NCBI GenBank assembly: GCA_016841665.1
Contig: JAENYT010000003.1
Span: forward strand, 83,376 to 147,375
Length of the DNA stretch: 64,000 bases
Reading direction: 5' to 3'
Source: Methanobacteriota archaeon
Lineage (GTDB): Archaea; Halobacteriota; Methanomicrobia; Methanomicrobiales; Methanomicrobiaceae
Part shown: positions 1 through 10,488 of the stretch, one piece after another
Layout of the letters: the number at the start of each line of letters is the position of its first letter
How positions within the stretch are numbered: the first letter of the stretch is position 1
The notes under the pieces: model-generated
Told to the model about the DNA's origin: nothing
The model's database searches: none
Seen by the model: only the letters and a program-made list of their open reading frames with translations
Position numbers and translations under genes: made by a program

Positions 1-955
1 CGTCGTATCCCATGTCCCTGAAATATTCACCGATGGTGATTCCCGTATAAATTGAGGCTTCCCGGGCTGCAACAGGCATGTTCGACGTATTCGCGATCAT
101 GACGGTGCGGTGAATCAGCGGTTTTCCGGTCCTCGGATCGACCAGTTCGGGGAATTCGGTGAGCACGTCGGTCATCTCGTTTCCCCGCTCCCCGCACCCG
201 ATGTACACGACGATCTGGGTGTCCGCCCATTTTGCGAGGGTCTGTTCGGATACGGTCTTTCCGGTTCCGAAGCCGCCGGGGATCATTGCCGTTCCCCCTT
301 TCACCAGCGGGAACATGCTGTCGAACACACGCTGTCCCGTGAGCAGCGGCACTGTGGGGTCCAGCTTTCTCGTATAGGGGCGGTTCTTCCGGACAGGCCA
401 GCGCTGCATCATGGTCAGCTCGGTGCCGTCCTCGAGCACGCAGACAGTGTCCTCGACCGTGCACGGTCCTTCGTGGATGTGCTGCACGACGCCGGAGACG
501 GTGGGGGGAACCATGATCCGGTGTTCGATGTGGTACTCCTGCACCGTGCCGAGGATATCTCCCGGCCCGACGGAATCTCCTTTCCTGACCGCAGGAGAGA
601 AGTCCCATTTCCGTGATCTGTCGAGCCCCGGAACGGTAATTCCCCGGGAGATGAAACTCCCGCTCATTTCCGTCAGTGCCGGGAGCGGTCTCTGGATTCC
701 GTCGTATATGGAGGAGAGCAGTCCCGGTCCCAGCTCCACGCTCAGCGGGACATCGGTTGTCGTCACCTTCTCCCCGACTTTGAGCCCTTCCGTGTTCTCG
801 TACACCTGTACAACGGCCTCGTCGCCGTCGAGTCTGATGATCTCGCCGTTCAGTTCCTCGTCGCCCACAAGGACCACGTCGTACATCCTTGATCCTTTCA
901 TGTTCCGTGCAACGACCACAGGACCGGAAATTCTTGCCACCAATCCCTCTGCCAT
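1..955 (-). CDS. atpA: A-type ATP synthase subunit A (catalytic), partial, runs off the left edge
   Basis: Reverse-strand reading from ATG at 955 gives [58 protein letters not shown]...[46 protein letters not shown] with a P-loop; not in the ORF list because it is open at the window edge. Confidence 0.97.
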   Translation of the reverse strand, partial: MAEGLVARISGPVVVARNMKGSRMYDVVLVGDEELNGEIIRLDGDEAVVQVYENTEGLKVGEKVTTTDVPLSVELGPGLLSSIYDGIQRPLPALTEMSGSFISRGITVPGLDRSRKWDFSPAVRKGDSVGPGDILGTVQEYHIEHRIMVPPTVSGVVQHIHEGPCTVEDTVCVLEDGTELTMMQRWPVRKNRPYTRKLDPTVPLLTGQRVFDSMFPLVKGGTAMIPGGFGTGKTVSEQTLAKWADTQIVVYIGCGERGNEMTDVLTEFPELVDPRTGKPLIHRTVMIANTSNMPVAAREASIYTGITIGEYFRDMGYD

Positions 956-960
956 GTCCT

Positions 961-1278
961 TCACCCTACCACGATGTTGTACCCGATCGCCCTTCTGAGC
1001 AGTTGCTCGATGTACCGGGACCGTTCAGCCCCCCTCGTTCCCACGGGAATAGGAATGATGATGGGCCGGAAGGTCTTCTCGATTCTATCCATCAGCCGTT
1101 CATCGACCATTGCCATGAAATCCTCGTTCACCGCGACGATGCCCGTATCGTCCTTCAGCAGCAGGGTGGGGAGCAGTTTTCGTGCTTCTTCAAGGTCGGA
1201 TATTTCCATTACATCCACCCCCGCCAGACGAAATCCCGGAGCGGTGTCCGGATCAGTCACCACGACAAATCTATACAT
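961..1278 (-). CDS. atpF: A-type ATP synthase subunit F
   Basis: [26 protein letters not shown]...; position between atpC and atpA; start trimmed from the longer listed ORF (961..1395). Confidence 0.93.
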   Translation of the reverse strand: MYRFVVVTDPDTAPGFRLAGVDVMEISDLEEARKLLPTLLLKDDTGIVAVNEDFMAMVDERLMDRIEKTFRPIIIPIPVGTRGAERSRYIEQLLRRAIGYNIVVG

Positions 1279-2332
1279 AGAGCACCTCCTCCCGGATCTC
1301 CTCTTCCGGCAGGTAGGCGCCTTTACAGTGGGAAATGATCCGGATATTGGTGATTTCGTTGTTTTTTGCCGCGATATAGCCGATTGTTCCGGCAATGCTC
1401 AGCGGATCGCCTTTGAACATCCCGATCCCCTGTTCGATGAGATATCTGTCGAGCTCTTTCTCATATTCCGAAATTAATTCATTTCCCTGTCTTTTTTTCG
1501 TCAATGTGCTGAGAAACGAATACGGTGTATCCTTCAACGCCGCTCTGGCAGCGCGAACGGATGCGGTGTTCAGGAGATCGAGCAATGCCTGCATATCCAG
1601 GATCTTGCCACCGTCGATGAGTACGTTCTTTCCGTCCTCGGGTTTCACCCCGTCCCGGATAAGCCGCAGAACGCTCTTGATATTGACTACGTCGATTTCC
1701 ATGGTGATAAGATCCCGGACATTGCGGTCATCGATGGATCTCCTGGCAAGGAGCTGGAGAGCACGCTCGTAATAGAACCGATCGAGGGCGTATTCCAGGA
1801 TGGCGAGATCCTTTTTTTCCGCGTATTTGCCGAAACGTTCCGTCAATGGCCGTGCATAGGCAATATCCCACGTTGCGAGGAGATCGATCACGCCCCGGAC
1901 ATCTGGCTGCTTGATCAGTTCTATCAGGGTCACCTCGTCCAGCTGTCCTGCCGGCACCAGGCAGGCCAGAATCTCATCTCCGGGGACATGGACATTTTTT
2001 CCCCTGATAATGGTCTTTATATTCTGTATATCCCATTTTTCGAGGAATATCCGTACGTGTTTCTCAAACGCCTCGTCCCTGACCAGGGATAATATCAGCC
2101 GGTATGTCTGCACGAGATTGAAGCGCAGTGCCTGATCGATGAGGCGTATTCCTGAAGACTGGACGCTCGCCTTTTCGATCGCCTCGTGATAGGGTGTTTT
2201 TTCGAGCTCGGTGATGATCGCATCGATATCAGGCTTGTTCATCAGTTTCTCAAAGAACTCCCGATCCATCAGATGGCGCTTCATGCCCCGCACCCGTGCA
2301 TTGACGTACTCGATGTACACGCTAATCACCAA
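1271..2332 (-). CDS. atpC: A-type ATP synthase subunit C
   Basis: 353-aa ORF MVISVYIEYVNARVRGMKRHLMDREFFEKL..., V-ATPase d/AC39-like, operon context. Confidence 0.94.
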   Translation of the reverse strand: MVISVYIEYVNARVRGMKRHLMDREFFEKLMNKPDIDAIITELEKTPYHEAIEKASVQSSGIRLIDQALRFNLVQTYRLILSLVRDEAFEKHVRIFLEKWDIQNIKTIIRGKNVHVPGDEILACLVPAGQLDEVTLIELIKQPDVRGVIDLLATWDIAYARPLTERFGKYAEKKDLAILEYALDRFYYERALQLLARRSIDDRNVRDLITMEIDVVNIKSVLRLIRDGVKPEDGKNVLIDGGKILDMQALLDLLNTASVRAARAALKDTPYSFLSTLTKKRQGNELISEYEKELDRYLIEQGIGMFKGDPLSIAGTIGYIAAKNNEITNIRIISHCKGAYLPEEEIREEVLYV

Positions 2333-2939
2333 AGAGCGTCGAAAAAACCTCCAGTCTCATCGTTTCCTTTGACCGTTCAAGCCTCGATTCGAGGGTGTTG
2401 TGGACGGTGATGCGTCCATCCGGCGAACTGGCGTCCACCCCGCCAATGCACGTAATGTCCTGGAGAATCTCGGATTTCAGGCCGAGCTCCTCCACAATGC
2501 TCCGGCAAAGATCCACATCCCTTGGGTCGATGTGCAGTCTAATGCGCTGCTCATCCAGTGTCTGCACCGCTTCTTTGAGCAGGAGTCGAAATATCTTCTC
2601 GTAGGAGGCTGTGTGACGGATCCCTTCCAGATCGCGCCGTGCCCTGCCGAATGCCAGATCGAATACCCGATTCTGCTCCTGGGTCGTGGTATTTTTTGCC
2701 TCATTTGAGGCTTCATAATGCTGCACTATTCGTTCCCGCTCAACCGTTCTGGCCGCCTGTTCCATGTGGTGCCGCACTATCGTCTCTGCTTTCTTGCCTG
2801 CCTCTTCCCGTAACTTTTCCGCCTCTTTCTCACTGCTCTTCTTGATCCGACTGATCTCTTCTGAGGACTGTTCCTCCATTTCCCGCTTCAACTGCTCAAG
2901 TCTCATAACCTCATCCACAATTCTCAGGCTTGTCCTCAC
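2322..2939 (-). CDS. atpE: A-type ATP synthase subunit E
   Basis: 205-aa ORF, coiled-coil N-terminus (EQLKREMEEQSSEEISRIKKSSEKEAEKLREEAGKKAE), operon context. Confidence 0.92.
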   Translation of the reverse strand: MRTSLRIVDEVMRLEQLKREMEEQSSEEISRIKKSSEKEAEKLREEAGKKAETIVRHHMEQAARTVERERIVQHYEASNEAKNTTTQEQNRVFDLAFGRARRDLEGIRHTASYEKIFRLLLKEAVQTLDEQRIRLHIDPRDVDLCRSIVEELGLKSEILQDITCIGGVDASSPDGRITVHNTLESRLERSKETMRLEVFSTLFGD

Positions 2940-3032
2940 ATATGCATCCGAGATTAAAATGGAGAATTACACATGGAATGGCTGCCCTTTTCAGGTTCAC
3001 ACCTGAACGAATGACCCGCCACCGTGCCCTTC

Positions 3033-3245
3033 TCACAGGATCAATATCATAGCGGCTATCACGAATCCTAAAATTACCATCGTTTCCGGGATCGCTTCAA
3101 GAATTATCACCGATCCCGTAAGTTCAGGATTTTCTGCAATTGTTCCCGCTCCGGCGGCTCCGATACGACTCTGAGCCCACGCAGTACTGATTGCGCAGAC
3201 ACTGATTGCAATTGCCGCTCCGATTGCTACTCCCATCTCGACCAT
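3033..3245 (-). CDS. atpK: A-type ATP synthase proteolipid subunit K (single hairpin)
   Basis: MVEMGVAIGAAIAISVCAISTAWAQSRIGAAGAGTIAENPELTGSVIILEAIPETMVILGFVIAAMILIL; two TM helices with a conserved acidic residue. Confidence 0.95.
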   Translation of the reverse strand: MVEMGVAIGAAIAISVCAISTAWAQSRIGAAGAGTIAENPELTGSVIILEAIPETMVILGFVIAAMILIL

Positions 3246-3394
3246 GCTAAAACCACCAGATATACAATTATTTATTATTAATAGCTCTCATATAAGAACA
3301 TAATGATTAATAGTTATAATTAAAGTTTGGTCCCTCTACCCACCGTCCTGTCCGAGGGGTGCGATGAAAAAAATCGTTATCGGGGGTAAAAGCT

Positions 3395-5317
3395 CTAATG
3401 GGTGAGCTCCTGTCGTTTAAAGGGGTCGTAGAACTTGCCGCCCCCTTCGTAAAATTTTGAAAAGCACTCCACCACATGGAGACGTATTGAATGCAGTGAA
3501 GGGCTGAACATTGCCAGAACAATATTCAGGGTATGCAGAAGCATTGCCACCACCACCCCCAGAAGCAAGATGCCGAGCGCGTCCCCGAGGGTATTTGCCA
3601 CCACTGCCAGAATGACGGACGCCATGCCAATCGCCATAAGTCGTGCATAGGATAAAATGTTCCCAACGGTTCCCATGATTTCGAGCAATCCCATCGGTCC
3701 GGCGCCGTAGATGATCAGGGGCACCCCCATGATGAGTGCACCGAAGCCCGATTGGAGCAGAACCGGGGGGAGCGCCCCGGCAGCCGCGCCTAATATGAGG
3801 ATCAGACCGGAAATTGCGAATATCATGCCTGCTTTTTCGGCAGCATGCTTTATGCTCCGCATGGTGATGGCATTCATGATCCCGAGGCCCAGCCCCAAAA
3901 ATACATGGACGACCCCGACCGCCACGGCAATAATCAGCATGGGCAGCATCGCCTCCATCCGGTTCCAGGTGATCCCCATGAGGTGGACAGGATGGATCCA
4001 GCCCATCATCTCACCCAGATCCCCGAAAAACTCTCCGTAGAGGAATCCGAAGAAGATGGTGGGAATAGAGCAGATGATCATGATGTTCATGAGGCTCCGC
4101 AACCAATCGAGATCGGAAAACCGCCGTTTCATGAAGAGGGCGAATCCCAGGATCACCAGGCCATAGCCAATATCCCCTACCATGAGGCCGAAAAAAAAGG
4201 GGAAGAAGATGGCGAGAACCGGACTCGGGTCCACTTCAAGGTATTTGGGGGGTCGTACCAGCTGCATGAAGAACTCAAAGGGTTTGACAAGCCTCGAGTT
4301 TTCGTAGAATGTGGGGGCCTGATTATAGTCTTCACGGCTCAGGCTGAGTTCGGTGACGACCACCCGATCCCCGAACTTACCTTCAAGCGCCTCCCTGGTC
4401 GCGGTCAGGTACTTCTCGGGCACCCAGCCCATGAACATGCAGGTATGGTCCGTATACCCGAAGTGACCGAAGGCTTCAATCTCCTTGTTTTTATCGAGAA
4501 GAACCTTTTCCAGGACGGAGAGCTCAGGATACCACTCATCCGACAGAGACGCAAGCTGCGTATTGACGGACTCCATTTCCGCAGTCGCCTGACGGATCTG
4601 CTCATCGATCAGCACCAGCACTTCGTTGAAAGGCCTGCCCACGTATTCGGGAGGAAGGCGGACTTCATTGACATTCTTGGAAAAGATAAACGAATGGACG
4701 GCATCGGAGTATCGCTTGCTGAATACGGTGATGGTTGCGAGCGTATACTCATCGATCTCGGCAGATATCAGCTCAAACTGGTTGTTGGTGATGTTCACCA
4801 GCTCATCCTCGATGAGTGCGATTACATCCTCAAATTCCTTCTGGATCAGGAGAACCGTTACCTCAAATCCCTTCATTAACGGCAGTTGCTCCTCCAAAGG
4901 CTGGATTTTTCGAATGGTCTTTTCATACCTTATCAGGGAGGCAATCCTGAACTGGAGATCGCTCTTTTTCGCAGCCAGATCCCGCGTTCTGGATTCCAGT
5001 GTGTGAACTACCTGATTCACTCGCTCGACAAGATTGCCATGGTCCATCCAGTACAGGTTTTCATAGATCTTTCGTTGATGCTCCCAGAGGGTCTTGATGG
5101 CGGGAAGAGTTCGTATAAGCCCGCCGATTTTTACCAGCGACGCAGTGATGTCATCTCCGTATCCGCTCTCCCATTTTTCAAGGTTGATGGTCTCATGGGA
5201 AAGCCGGTCGGTCACGTCCTCAAGGTGCAGGGTCCCTGTATGGTACAGCACGTCCACGATATCATGGAATTCCCTTTTCGGGCCGATGACCAGAATTCCA
5301 TTCATCCTATGAAGCAT
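3395..5317 (-). CDS. atpI: A-type ATP synthase subunit I
   Basis: 640-aa ORF, cytoplasmic N-half and multi-TM C-half (LAIFFPFFFGLMVGDIGYGLV...). Confidence 0.95.
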   Translation of the reverse strand: MLHRMNGILVIGPKREFHDIVDVLYHTGTLHLEDVTDRLSHETINLEKWESGYGDDITASLVKIGGLIRTLPAIKTLWEHQRKIYENLYWMDHGNLVERVNQVVHTLESRTRDLAAKKSDLQFRIASLIRYEKTIRKIQPLEEQLPLMKGFEVTVLLIQKEFEDVIALIEDELVNITNNQFELISAEIDEYTLATITVFSKRYSDAVHSFIFSKNVNEVRLPPEYVGRPFNEVLVLIDEQIRQATAEMESVNTQLASLSDEWYPELSVLEKVLLDKNKEIEAFGHFGYTDHTCMFMGWVPEKYLTATREALEGKFGDRVVVTELSLSREDYNQAPTFYENSRLVKPFEFFMQLVRPPKYLEVDPSPVLAIFFPFFFGLMVGDIGYGLVILGFALFMKRRFSDLDWLRSLMNIMIICSIPTIFFGFLYGEFFGDLGEMMGWIHPVHLMGITWNRMEAMLPMLIIAVAVGVVHVFLGLGLGIMNAITMRSIKHAAEKAGMIFAISGLILILGAAAGALPPVLLQSGFGALIMGVPLIIYGAGPMGLLEIMGTVGNILSYARLMAIGMASVILAVVANTLGDALGILLLGVVVAMLLHTLNIVLAMFSPSLHSIRLHVVECFSKFYEGGGKFYDPFKRQELTH

Positions 5318-5323
5318 GGCTCT

Positions 5324-5644
5324 TCACTCAAACGCAACTGCGGAGAGGATCTGCCGTACCGCAGCGGGGATGTTCTTTTCCCCACGCGTTATTGCCGTGT
5401 TTCTCGCCCCGGCAGCCTCCTCTCTGAGCGACTCAATTTCCTGCCTCAATGTAATCCTTTCTGTTTCGGAGTACCGTTGCGCTGCGTCTTTTCCTTCATG
5501 CTCGGCCTGCGCAATAATACGTTTATGTTCCTCTCGTGCTTCGGCAATGGTCTGTTCCGCGTTCCGTTTGGCTTCTTCGAGCCGGATGCAGCATTCTTCC
5601 TCTGTAGTACTAATTTCCTGAAGCAATCCTTTTTCGGCCTCCAT
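5324..5644 (-). CDS. atpH: A-type ATP synthase subunit H
   Basis: 106-aa coiled-coil ORF upstream of atpI. Confidence 0.88.
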   Translation of the reverse strand: MEAEKGLLQEISTTEEECCIRLEEAKRNAEQTIAEAREEHKRIIAQAEHEGKDAAQRYSETERITLRQEIESLREEAAGARNTAITRGEKNIPAAVRQILSAVAFE

Positions 5645-5656
5645 TGTTCCTCCCTC

Positions 5657-5830
5657 CTAAAGTCCATGCCGATGTTTCAGTATAGACGTCATGCCATGCT
5701 TCCGCGTGCTCAGATCCACAACTGATAATGCCTCCCTCTTTGCTTCACGTGCCTTTTGTATCCGATCCTCGCACCTCTCCAGAGCCTTCCTTTTCAGATT
5801 CTGGATCAGCAGCAGTGTTTTTTGGTCCAT
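5657..5830 (-). CDS. Small basic protein (57 aa) at the head of the ATP synthase operon
   Basis: Read directly: MDQKTLLLIQNLKRKALERCEDRIQKAREAKREALSVVDLSTRKHGMTSILKHRHGL*; followed by GGAGGGAGGAAC-ATG of atpH; below the listed ORF size cut. Confidence 0.65.
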   Translation of the reverse strand: MDQKTLLLIQNLKRKALERCEDRIQKAREAKREALSVVDLSTRKHGMTSILKHRHGL

Positions 5831-5880
5831 TCTCTTTCCCTGACAACCTGTCCAAAGGCACGTATCAATTAACTTGAAAT

Positions 5881-5890
5881 TATTTATATA
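5881..5890 (-). promoter_or_regulatory. Candidate archaeal TATA box for the ATP synthase operon
   Basis: TATATAAATA on the minus strand about 50 nt upstream of the 57-aa leader ORF. Confidence 0.4.
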
Positions 5891-6040
5891 TTCCTATAGA
5901 AAGAGCAGATTTAATTTCTGTCGAATATGGGGTAAATTAATTGCATTACCTGCGCCTCCTATCCGCACGTGATAGGAAAAAGTGATGAGCAAAAATATAT
6001 AAATAAAAAATGTTTATCAAGAGAAATTTTGGAAAACGGC

Positions 6041-6325
6041 TTAATGCATCTCCGGAAATAATTTCCGAAGAGCACGGCTCGATATCGTGGCCGGATCTGA
6101 GGCAAGTTTCGTGAGCCTCTGACCTGCATCATAGTATTCGCCTTTTTTTGAGAGCATGGTTGCAGAATCGAGGCCGTTGATAATGTTCTGGAATTGCTCT
6201 TCATGTGTTATCGCCAGAGCATTCCTGGCCTCATTCAGGACTGACGACATCCCGGTGATGGCAATCTCCGATGCCGTACCATCCCCTTTTTGCGCCCTTT
6301 CTTCGTAAAGCCGGAGCGGAATCAC
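6041..6325 (-). CDS. Hypothetical protein (94 aa)
   Basis: Intact ORF with no overlapping better ORF. Confidence 0.45.
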   Translation of the reverse strand: MIPLRLYEERAQKGDGTASEIAITGMSSVLNEARNALAITHEEQFQNIINGLDSATMLSKKGEYYDAGQRLTKLASDPATISSRALRKLFPEMH

Positions 6326-6528
6326 TCTCCATGATCCCTGCCCGAGGAGAGAATACAGCGGCGGCAGGTAACGTCCCCAATACCCTGTTCGGGTGCCTTT
6401 TCACGAACGTCTCCGCATGGGGTCGTAGCTACCGATCCCCCCGGGTCGCCTCCCCCTTGTCCCGGTAATCTGCGGAATTCGCGCACCTTCCGCTGCGGAA
6501 TGAGAGGGGAAAAAGTGTGATCCCGCCC

Positions 6529-7065
6529 CTATCTCCCCGAATGGGCCATCATGTCGAGCGCAGTGCTGATGGCGAGCATCAGGGCGTCGTCCTGGTCCGG
6601 GGCGACTTCCACCCCGTAGGTGTCCCGGACGCGGAACCACTTTTTGGATACCTCGGCAACCTTCGTCCGCCCCTCCTCGATGCGGTACTCGTGGTCGAGG
6701 ATGTTTCCCTTCACCTCCAGATCGGGCCCGTCCCTGATCTTGACCGACCAGCGGTCACGGATCGGGGAGATAATGGCCTTCTTCACCGTGGCGGCCACTT
6801 CGTCGCCCCGGTAGATGTCCATGGTGTCCTTGATGTGGAGCAGTTTCTCCTTGATGGTGTAGAGGTCGTTGCCCTGCATATCTTTAAACACCAGCGTCTC
6901 CCGGACCCGCAGAGCCTTGCCGTCCACGTAGAAGGCCCGCTCGCCCGCCTCGTTCTCGATAAAGAAGTCGTCACCGATGGAGACCATCTTCTGGCGCATC
7001 TTGTAGTGTGTGGCCTGTTCGCCTTCGCGGCGGAGCACACCCGCACCTCTTCTCAATGGTGGCAT
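6529..7065 (-). CDS. LURP-one-related (LOR) family protein
   Basis: MRQKMVSIGDDFFIENEAGERAFYVDGKALRVRETLVFKDMQGNDLYTIKEKLLHIKDTMDIYRG: tubby-like LOR pattern. Confidence 0.8.
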   Translation of the reverse strand: MPPLRRGAGVLRREGEQATHYKMRQKMVSIGDDFFIENEAGERAFYVDGKALRVRETLVFKDMQGNDLYTIKEKLLHIKDTMDIYRGDEVAATVKKAIISPIRDRWSVKIRDGPDLEVKGNILDHEYRIEEGRTKVAEVSKKWFRVRDTYGVEVAPDQDDALMLAISTALDMMAHSGR

Positions 7066-7101
7066 ATTCGTTCCCCCTTCAGAAAAAAATTGAGATTCCG
7101 G

Positions 7102-7665
7102 TCAGCGTGCAGGGGCGGCGACCTTCTTTTTCTCCATTGCCTGCTCTTCCCGCTCCGCCGCCTCCACCGCATCGGTGAGTGCCGCGCCCACCGAGAGCAG
7201 TAGCTCCGGCGTGATCATGCCCTGGGAGATCAGCACCCCGCCGGCACTGCGGAGTGCATCGCGGAAGTCGATGGCCCAGCGGTGCTCGATCAGCAGGAAC
7301 GCTGCAGCGGAGTTCCTGGGGATGGCATCGCCGATGGCGTCGATATCGACTTCGGCGATCCCGTAGTCGTGCTCTGCCACCCGCATGGCGCCGAGCTCGG
7401 CACCTGCACGCTCCCCCTCCTCGCCTGCGGCGCCGTACCCGATCAGCCCGCCGACGACGGCACCGAAGCGTTGCCGCTCCTCCTCGGAGAGATCGGTCGC
7501 CTCGAGGGTGTCGATGTTACCGTCCTCGTCCTTGTACACGAACTGGAGATCGATCAGCCTGATGATCCCCGCCTCCCTGACCTTCTTGAGTTCCTCGTAG
7601 ATCTGCCCGTGAAAGTCAGGGTTCTCAAATCCGATGACTAGCATCTGTACCGGTCCAATTGCCAT
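7102..7665 (-). CDS. DUF1269/DUF6325-like protein
   Basis: MAIGPVQMLVIGFENPDFHGQIYEELKKVREAGIIRLIDLQFVYKDEDGNIDTLEATDLS... typical N-terminus. Confidence 0.7.
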   Translation of the reverse strand: MAIGPVQMLVIGFENPDFHGQIYEELKKVREAGIIRLIDLQFVYKDEDGNIDTLEATDLSEEERQRFGAVVGGLIGYGAAGEEGERAGAELGAMRVAEHDYGIAEVDIDAIGDAIPRNSAAAFLLIEHRWAIDFRDALRSAGGVLISQGMITPELLLSVGAALTDAVEAAEREEQAMEKKKVAAPAR

Positions 7666-7771
7666 TTTTCATCACCTTTTTGTCTTTGTTTCCCGGCATG
7701 CCGGGGCAGTGCCGCCCCGCCCTCCCGGGATGTTCTCAATTCAAATCCTCATGCGGTCCTGCCGTACCCGC

Positions 7772-8197
7772 CTATCCGCCGCAGTTTGCCGAGGTGAACA
7801 CCTGCTGCCAGGCCTGCTTGACCGCATCGATCTGGGGCTGCAGCTGTGTCCTGGCCTCGCTGACGGTGATATCATTGGGGAGGCCCTGCACGGCATTGTC
7901 CAGGTCGGTGTAGGCGGCCTCGAGCTGGTCGGTGTTCACGTCTCTGCGTGTTTGTGCGGAACTCCTGACGTCGTTCCAGGCGCTGGTGACATTGGCTTCT
8001 GCCGCCTTCACATCGCCTATGGTTGCGGTTTCATTGAGGCTCTCGAGTTCCTGCAGCGACGTCTGGAGGTTGGTCAGATCCGCACAGAGCTGCGCCTCCG
8101 CCTCCTGCGGCGACGGCTGGGTACACCCCGCGACACAGAGGAGCAGGACTGCGGCACCGAGCACCAGGATCCATTTCATGTAACTGTCCATTCTCAT
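7772..8197 (-). CDS. Small coiled-coil lipoprotein
   Basis: MRMDSYMKWILVLGAAVLLLCVAGCTQPSPQEAEAQLCADLTNLQTSLQELESL...; lipobox VAGC; start trimmed from listed ORF (7772..8542). Confidence 0.75.
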   Translation of the reverse strand: MRMDSYMKWILVLGAAVLLLCVAGCTQPSPQEAEAQLCADLTNLQTSLQELESLNETATIGDVKAAEANVTSAWNDVRSSAQTRRDVNTDQLEAAYTDLDNAVQGLPNDITVSEARTQLQPQIDAVKQAWQQVFTSANCGG

Positions 8198-8555
8198 TCC
8201 TCCCGCGACCGCAGGGGGATTCCGCCGGCCGCTGTACTGTGCGTGATCGGGCTCTGGTGAGCAGAAGGTTGTGGCGAATGGCGATATTTTCGACCCCACC
8301 GGGGTCTGCATGTTCATGAAGGCGCTGGACGTGTGCTGGACTGGGTCCCCTGCCCGATCCTTCCGTGGAATATGGCGATACGATATATAAATATAGCTGA
8401 ATATATTGGAATGAAAGGGATTTTTGCATTTATCGCTCAGGCATGGAGATTTCATACCGTCCCATTCATCCCATGGGAAGGCGGTCCAACTCCTGATCCG
8501 CCGATAGTACCGCTCCTTACAAGGGAATATGGAAACGAACACCTGATCGTGACGT

Positions 8556-9107
8556 TTACCGGAGTATCGCCGCGAGACCGAGGGCGCCGATCGCCACGCC
8601 CAATGTTGCGAGGAAGAAGCCGAGGGTGATCAGCAGGACGGATTTCATCTTCTCCCACCGGAAGAGCCACGCGATAACCGGGCAGGCATAGAGGCCGAGC
8701 CCCGGGATCCAGGAGATAAAAATGAGTGAATAGATGCCGAATTTCTCCAGTCGTTCGAATTTTTTCATCTTTTCTACGATCCCATCGACCCTTGCTTTGA
8801 CCCATTCTGACTGGTAGTAGAGGGTGTCGAGGATCTCGTAGATGGCGAGCACCATCCCGAAGGCATACGAGGTCATCACCGCCAGCACCAGTGACGCAGT
8901 GAGACCCGTGGCGAGCCCCACCGTCACCGCGGTCGCCTGCAGGATGAGGGTGGAGAACACCAGGCCCAGGATTCTGCCCGAAGGAACACCGGCCAGCGCA
9001 CCGAGGATCAGGGGGATCACGAGAGCGAACAACATCACAATGAGGAGCGCTTTCGAAATCTGGCGCAACCATGCGAAAAGACCCTGTATTTCCATGAAAA
9101 TCTCCAC
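8556..9107 (-). CDS. Small multidrug export-like / VTT-like membrane protein
   Basis: Multi-TM ORF with FGIYSLIFISWIPGLGLYACPVIAWLFRW. Confidence 0.6.
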   Translation of the reverse strand: MEIFMEIQGLFAWLRQISKALLIVMLFALVIPLILGALAGVPSGRILGLVFSTLILQATAVTVGLATGLTASLVLAVMTSYAFGMVLAIYEILDTLYYQSEWVKARVDGIVEKMKKFERLEKFGIYSLIFISWIPGLGLYACPVIAWLFRWEKMKSVLLITLGFFLATLGVAIGALGLAAILR

Positions 9108-9241
9108 ACCTGATCGTGAGGTGCGCTACCGCACGGAAGGGGCGAGCAGGTGATACATTACACAGAACGATGCTATAAAAATATTTTTATAATATATGGT
9201 GGTGGGGATACTCACAGCTCAACGCACAGGGAGGAGCTGCG

Positions 9242-9448
9242 ATGAACAGAACGATGTGCTTGATTTTAGTGGTGCTCTGCATCGCGGGCCTGGTCCTGAT
9301 TGCAGGGTGCACACAGGAGACTCCGCCGGAGACAACTCCGACGCCGACATCGACAGTAGAACTGCCCACCGAAGTCCCCAATGTCTCTCCCACGGAGGCA
9401 ACGCCGGCAGTTGAGGTGACCGCGGAACCGACGGTGAACCAGACCTGA
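9242..9448 (+). CDS. Small lipoprotein
   Basis: MNRTMCLILVVLCIAGLVLIAGCTQETPPETTPTPTS...; lipobox and Thr/Pro-rich tail. Confidence 0.6.
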   Translation: MNRTMCLILVVLCIAGLVLIAGCTQETPPETTPTPTSTVELPTEVPNVSPTEATPAVEVTAEPTVNQT

Positions 9449-9627
9449 ACCACCAATCTCACCTTTTTTTCAGCCCTCAGCACGTCGGAGGGGAACCCGG
9501 GTCCGGAAGCGATGTTCTTTGCGATGTACATTGGAGGGAGGTCCCCTGGTTTTTCCCGCTGTGCTGTAGTAATTATGCGATCCGTGTCCGTTCCGGCCAA
9601 TGAATCCCATGGTCATTTATTTGTCGC

Positions 9628-10485
9628 TTATCTCTCCAGTTCTTCCTGCCTGTTACGCAATTCCCCCTCGATCTTCTCAAGCCGGCTGAGAATCTCGGCA
9701 TACATCTTCTCCTGCTGCTCCATCAATTTCCTGATTTCCGCGCTATTTGTGCCCTTATCTGGTTTCGTGGATGCGTGTTGGTCCCTGTGCCTCCGGGGGG
9801 CGATCAGCTTGTTGGAGAGAAACCCTGCCAGCGTACCAAAAATGCTCACGCCTGCGGCCATGAGAAAGACGCCCACGATCCGGCCCCGTGGGGTGACGGG
9901 GTACTGATCGCCGTAGCCGACGGTGGTGGTGGTTACGTAGGCCCACCAGAGGGCATCGCCTGCGGTCCTGATGTTTGCATCCGCAGCAGAGCGCTCCGCA
10001 TGCAGCACCAAAATCGAACATAATTCGATGAGAGCGATGATGAAGAATATGACGAAATAAAGCGCTCCTGACGCTCGTTCTTCGGAAAAGTCATATTTCA
10101 ACCGCCTGATGCCGAACTTTCGCATCAGCGAGACGATTCTCCCGATGCTGAAAAGGCGGAAGATCTTCATGCCCGGCAACGGGACCGAGGAGAGGAGGTC
10201 GGCCCAGCCCCAGTCCCGGCTGACGTAGTAGGCCTTCGATTCTGCGGTGAACAGACGGTACAGGAAATCCGCGAAGAACACGGCGGAGAGGAAGATATCG
10301 ATGACCAATGCCACTGCCGTTGCATCAGGGTAGAACGTGGGAAAGATGAGAAAGATGATGTTGCACACTGCGAGCAGGGAGGTGAGCAGGATGAAACCCT
10401 CATAGCTTGCTCCCTTGAAGCCGATGGGAGGCGTTGTGGGCTCGGTCATCGATATTCCCTCGTGGTGAGGCTCAGAATCCGGCAT
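9628..10485 (-). CDS. Voltage-gated-type potassium/ion channel
   Basis: TTTVGYGDQYPVTPRGR selectivity filter, multiple TM helices, C-terminal coiled coil. Confidence 0.9.
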   Translation of the reverse strand: MPDSEPHHEGISMTEPTTPPIGFKGASYEGFILLTSLLAVCNIIFLIFPTFYPDATAVALVIDIFLSAVFFADFLYRLFTAESKAYYVSRDWGWADLLSSVPLPGMKIFRLFSIGRIVSLMRKFGIRRLKYDFSEERASGALYFVIFFIIALIELCSILVLHAERSAADANIRTAGDALWWAYVTTTTVGYGDQYPVTPRGRIVGVFLMAAGVSIFGTLAGFLSNKLIAPRRHRDQHASTKPDKGTNSAEIRKLMEQQEKMYAEILSRLEKIEGELRNRQEELER

Positions 10486-10488
10486 ACT

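Noticed and set aside
27-608. 193-aa minus-strand ORF
   Set aside because: Out of frame with the clear atpA coding sequence on the same strand; low-complexity His/Arg-rich translation typical of GC-rich shadow frames
3845-4879. 344-aa plus-strand ORF opposite atpI
   Set aside because: Antisense to a well-recognised atpI; composition typical of an antisense frame
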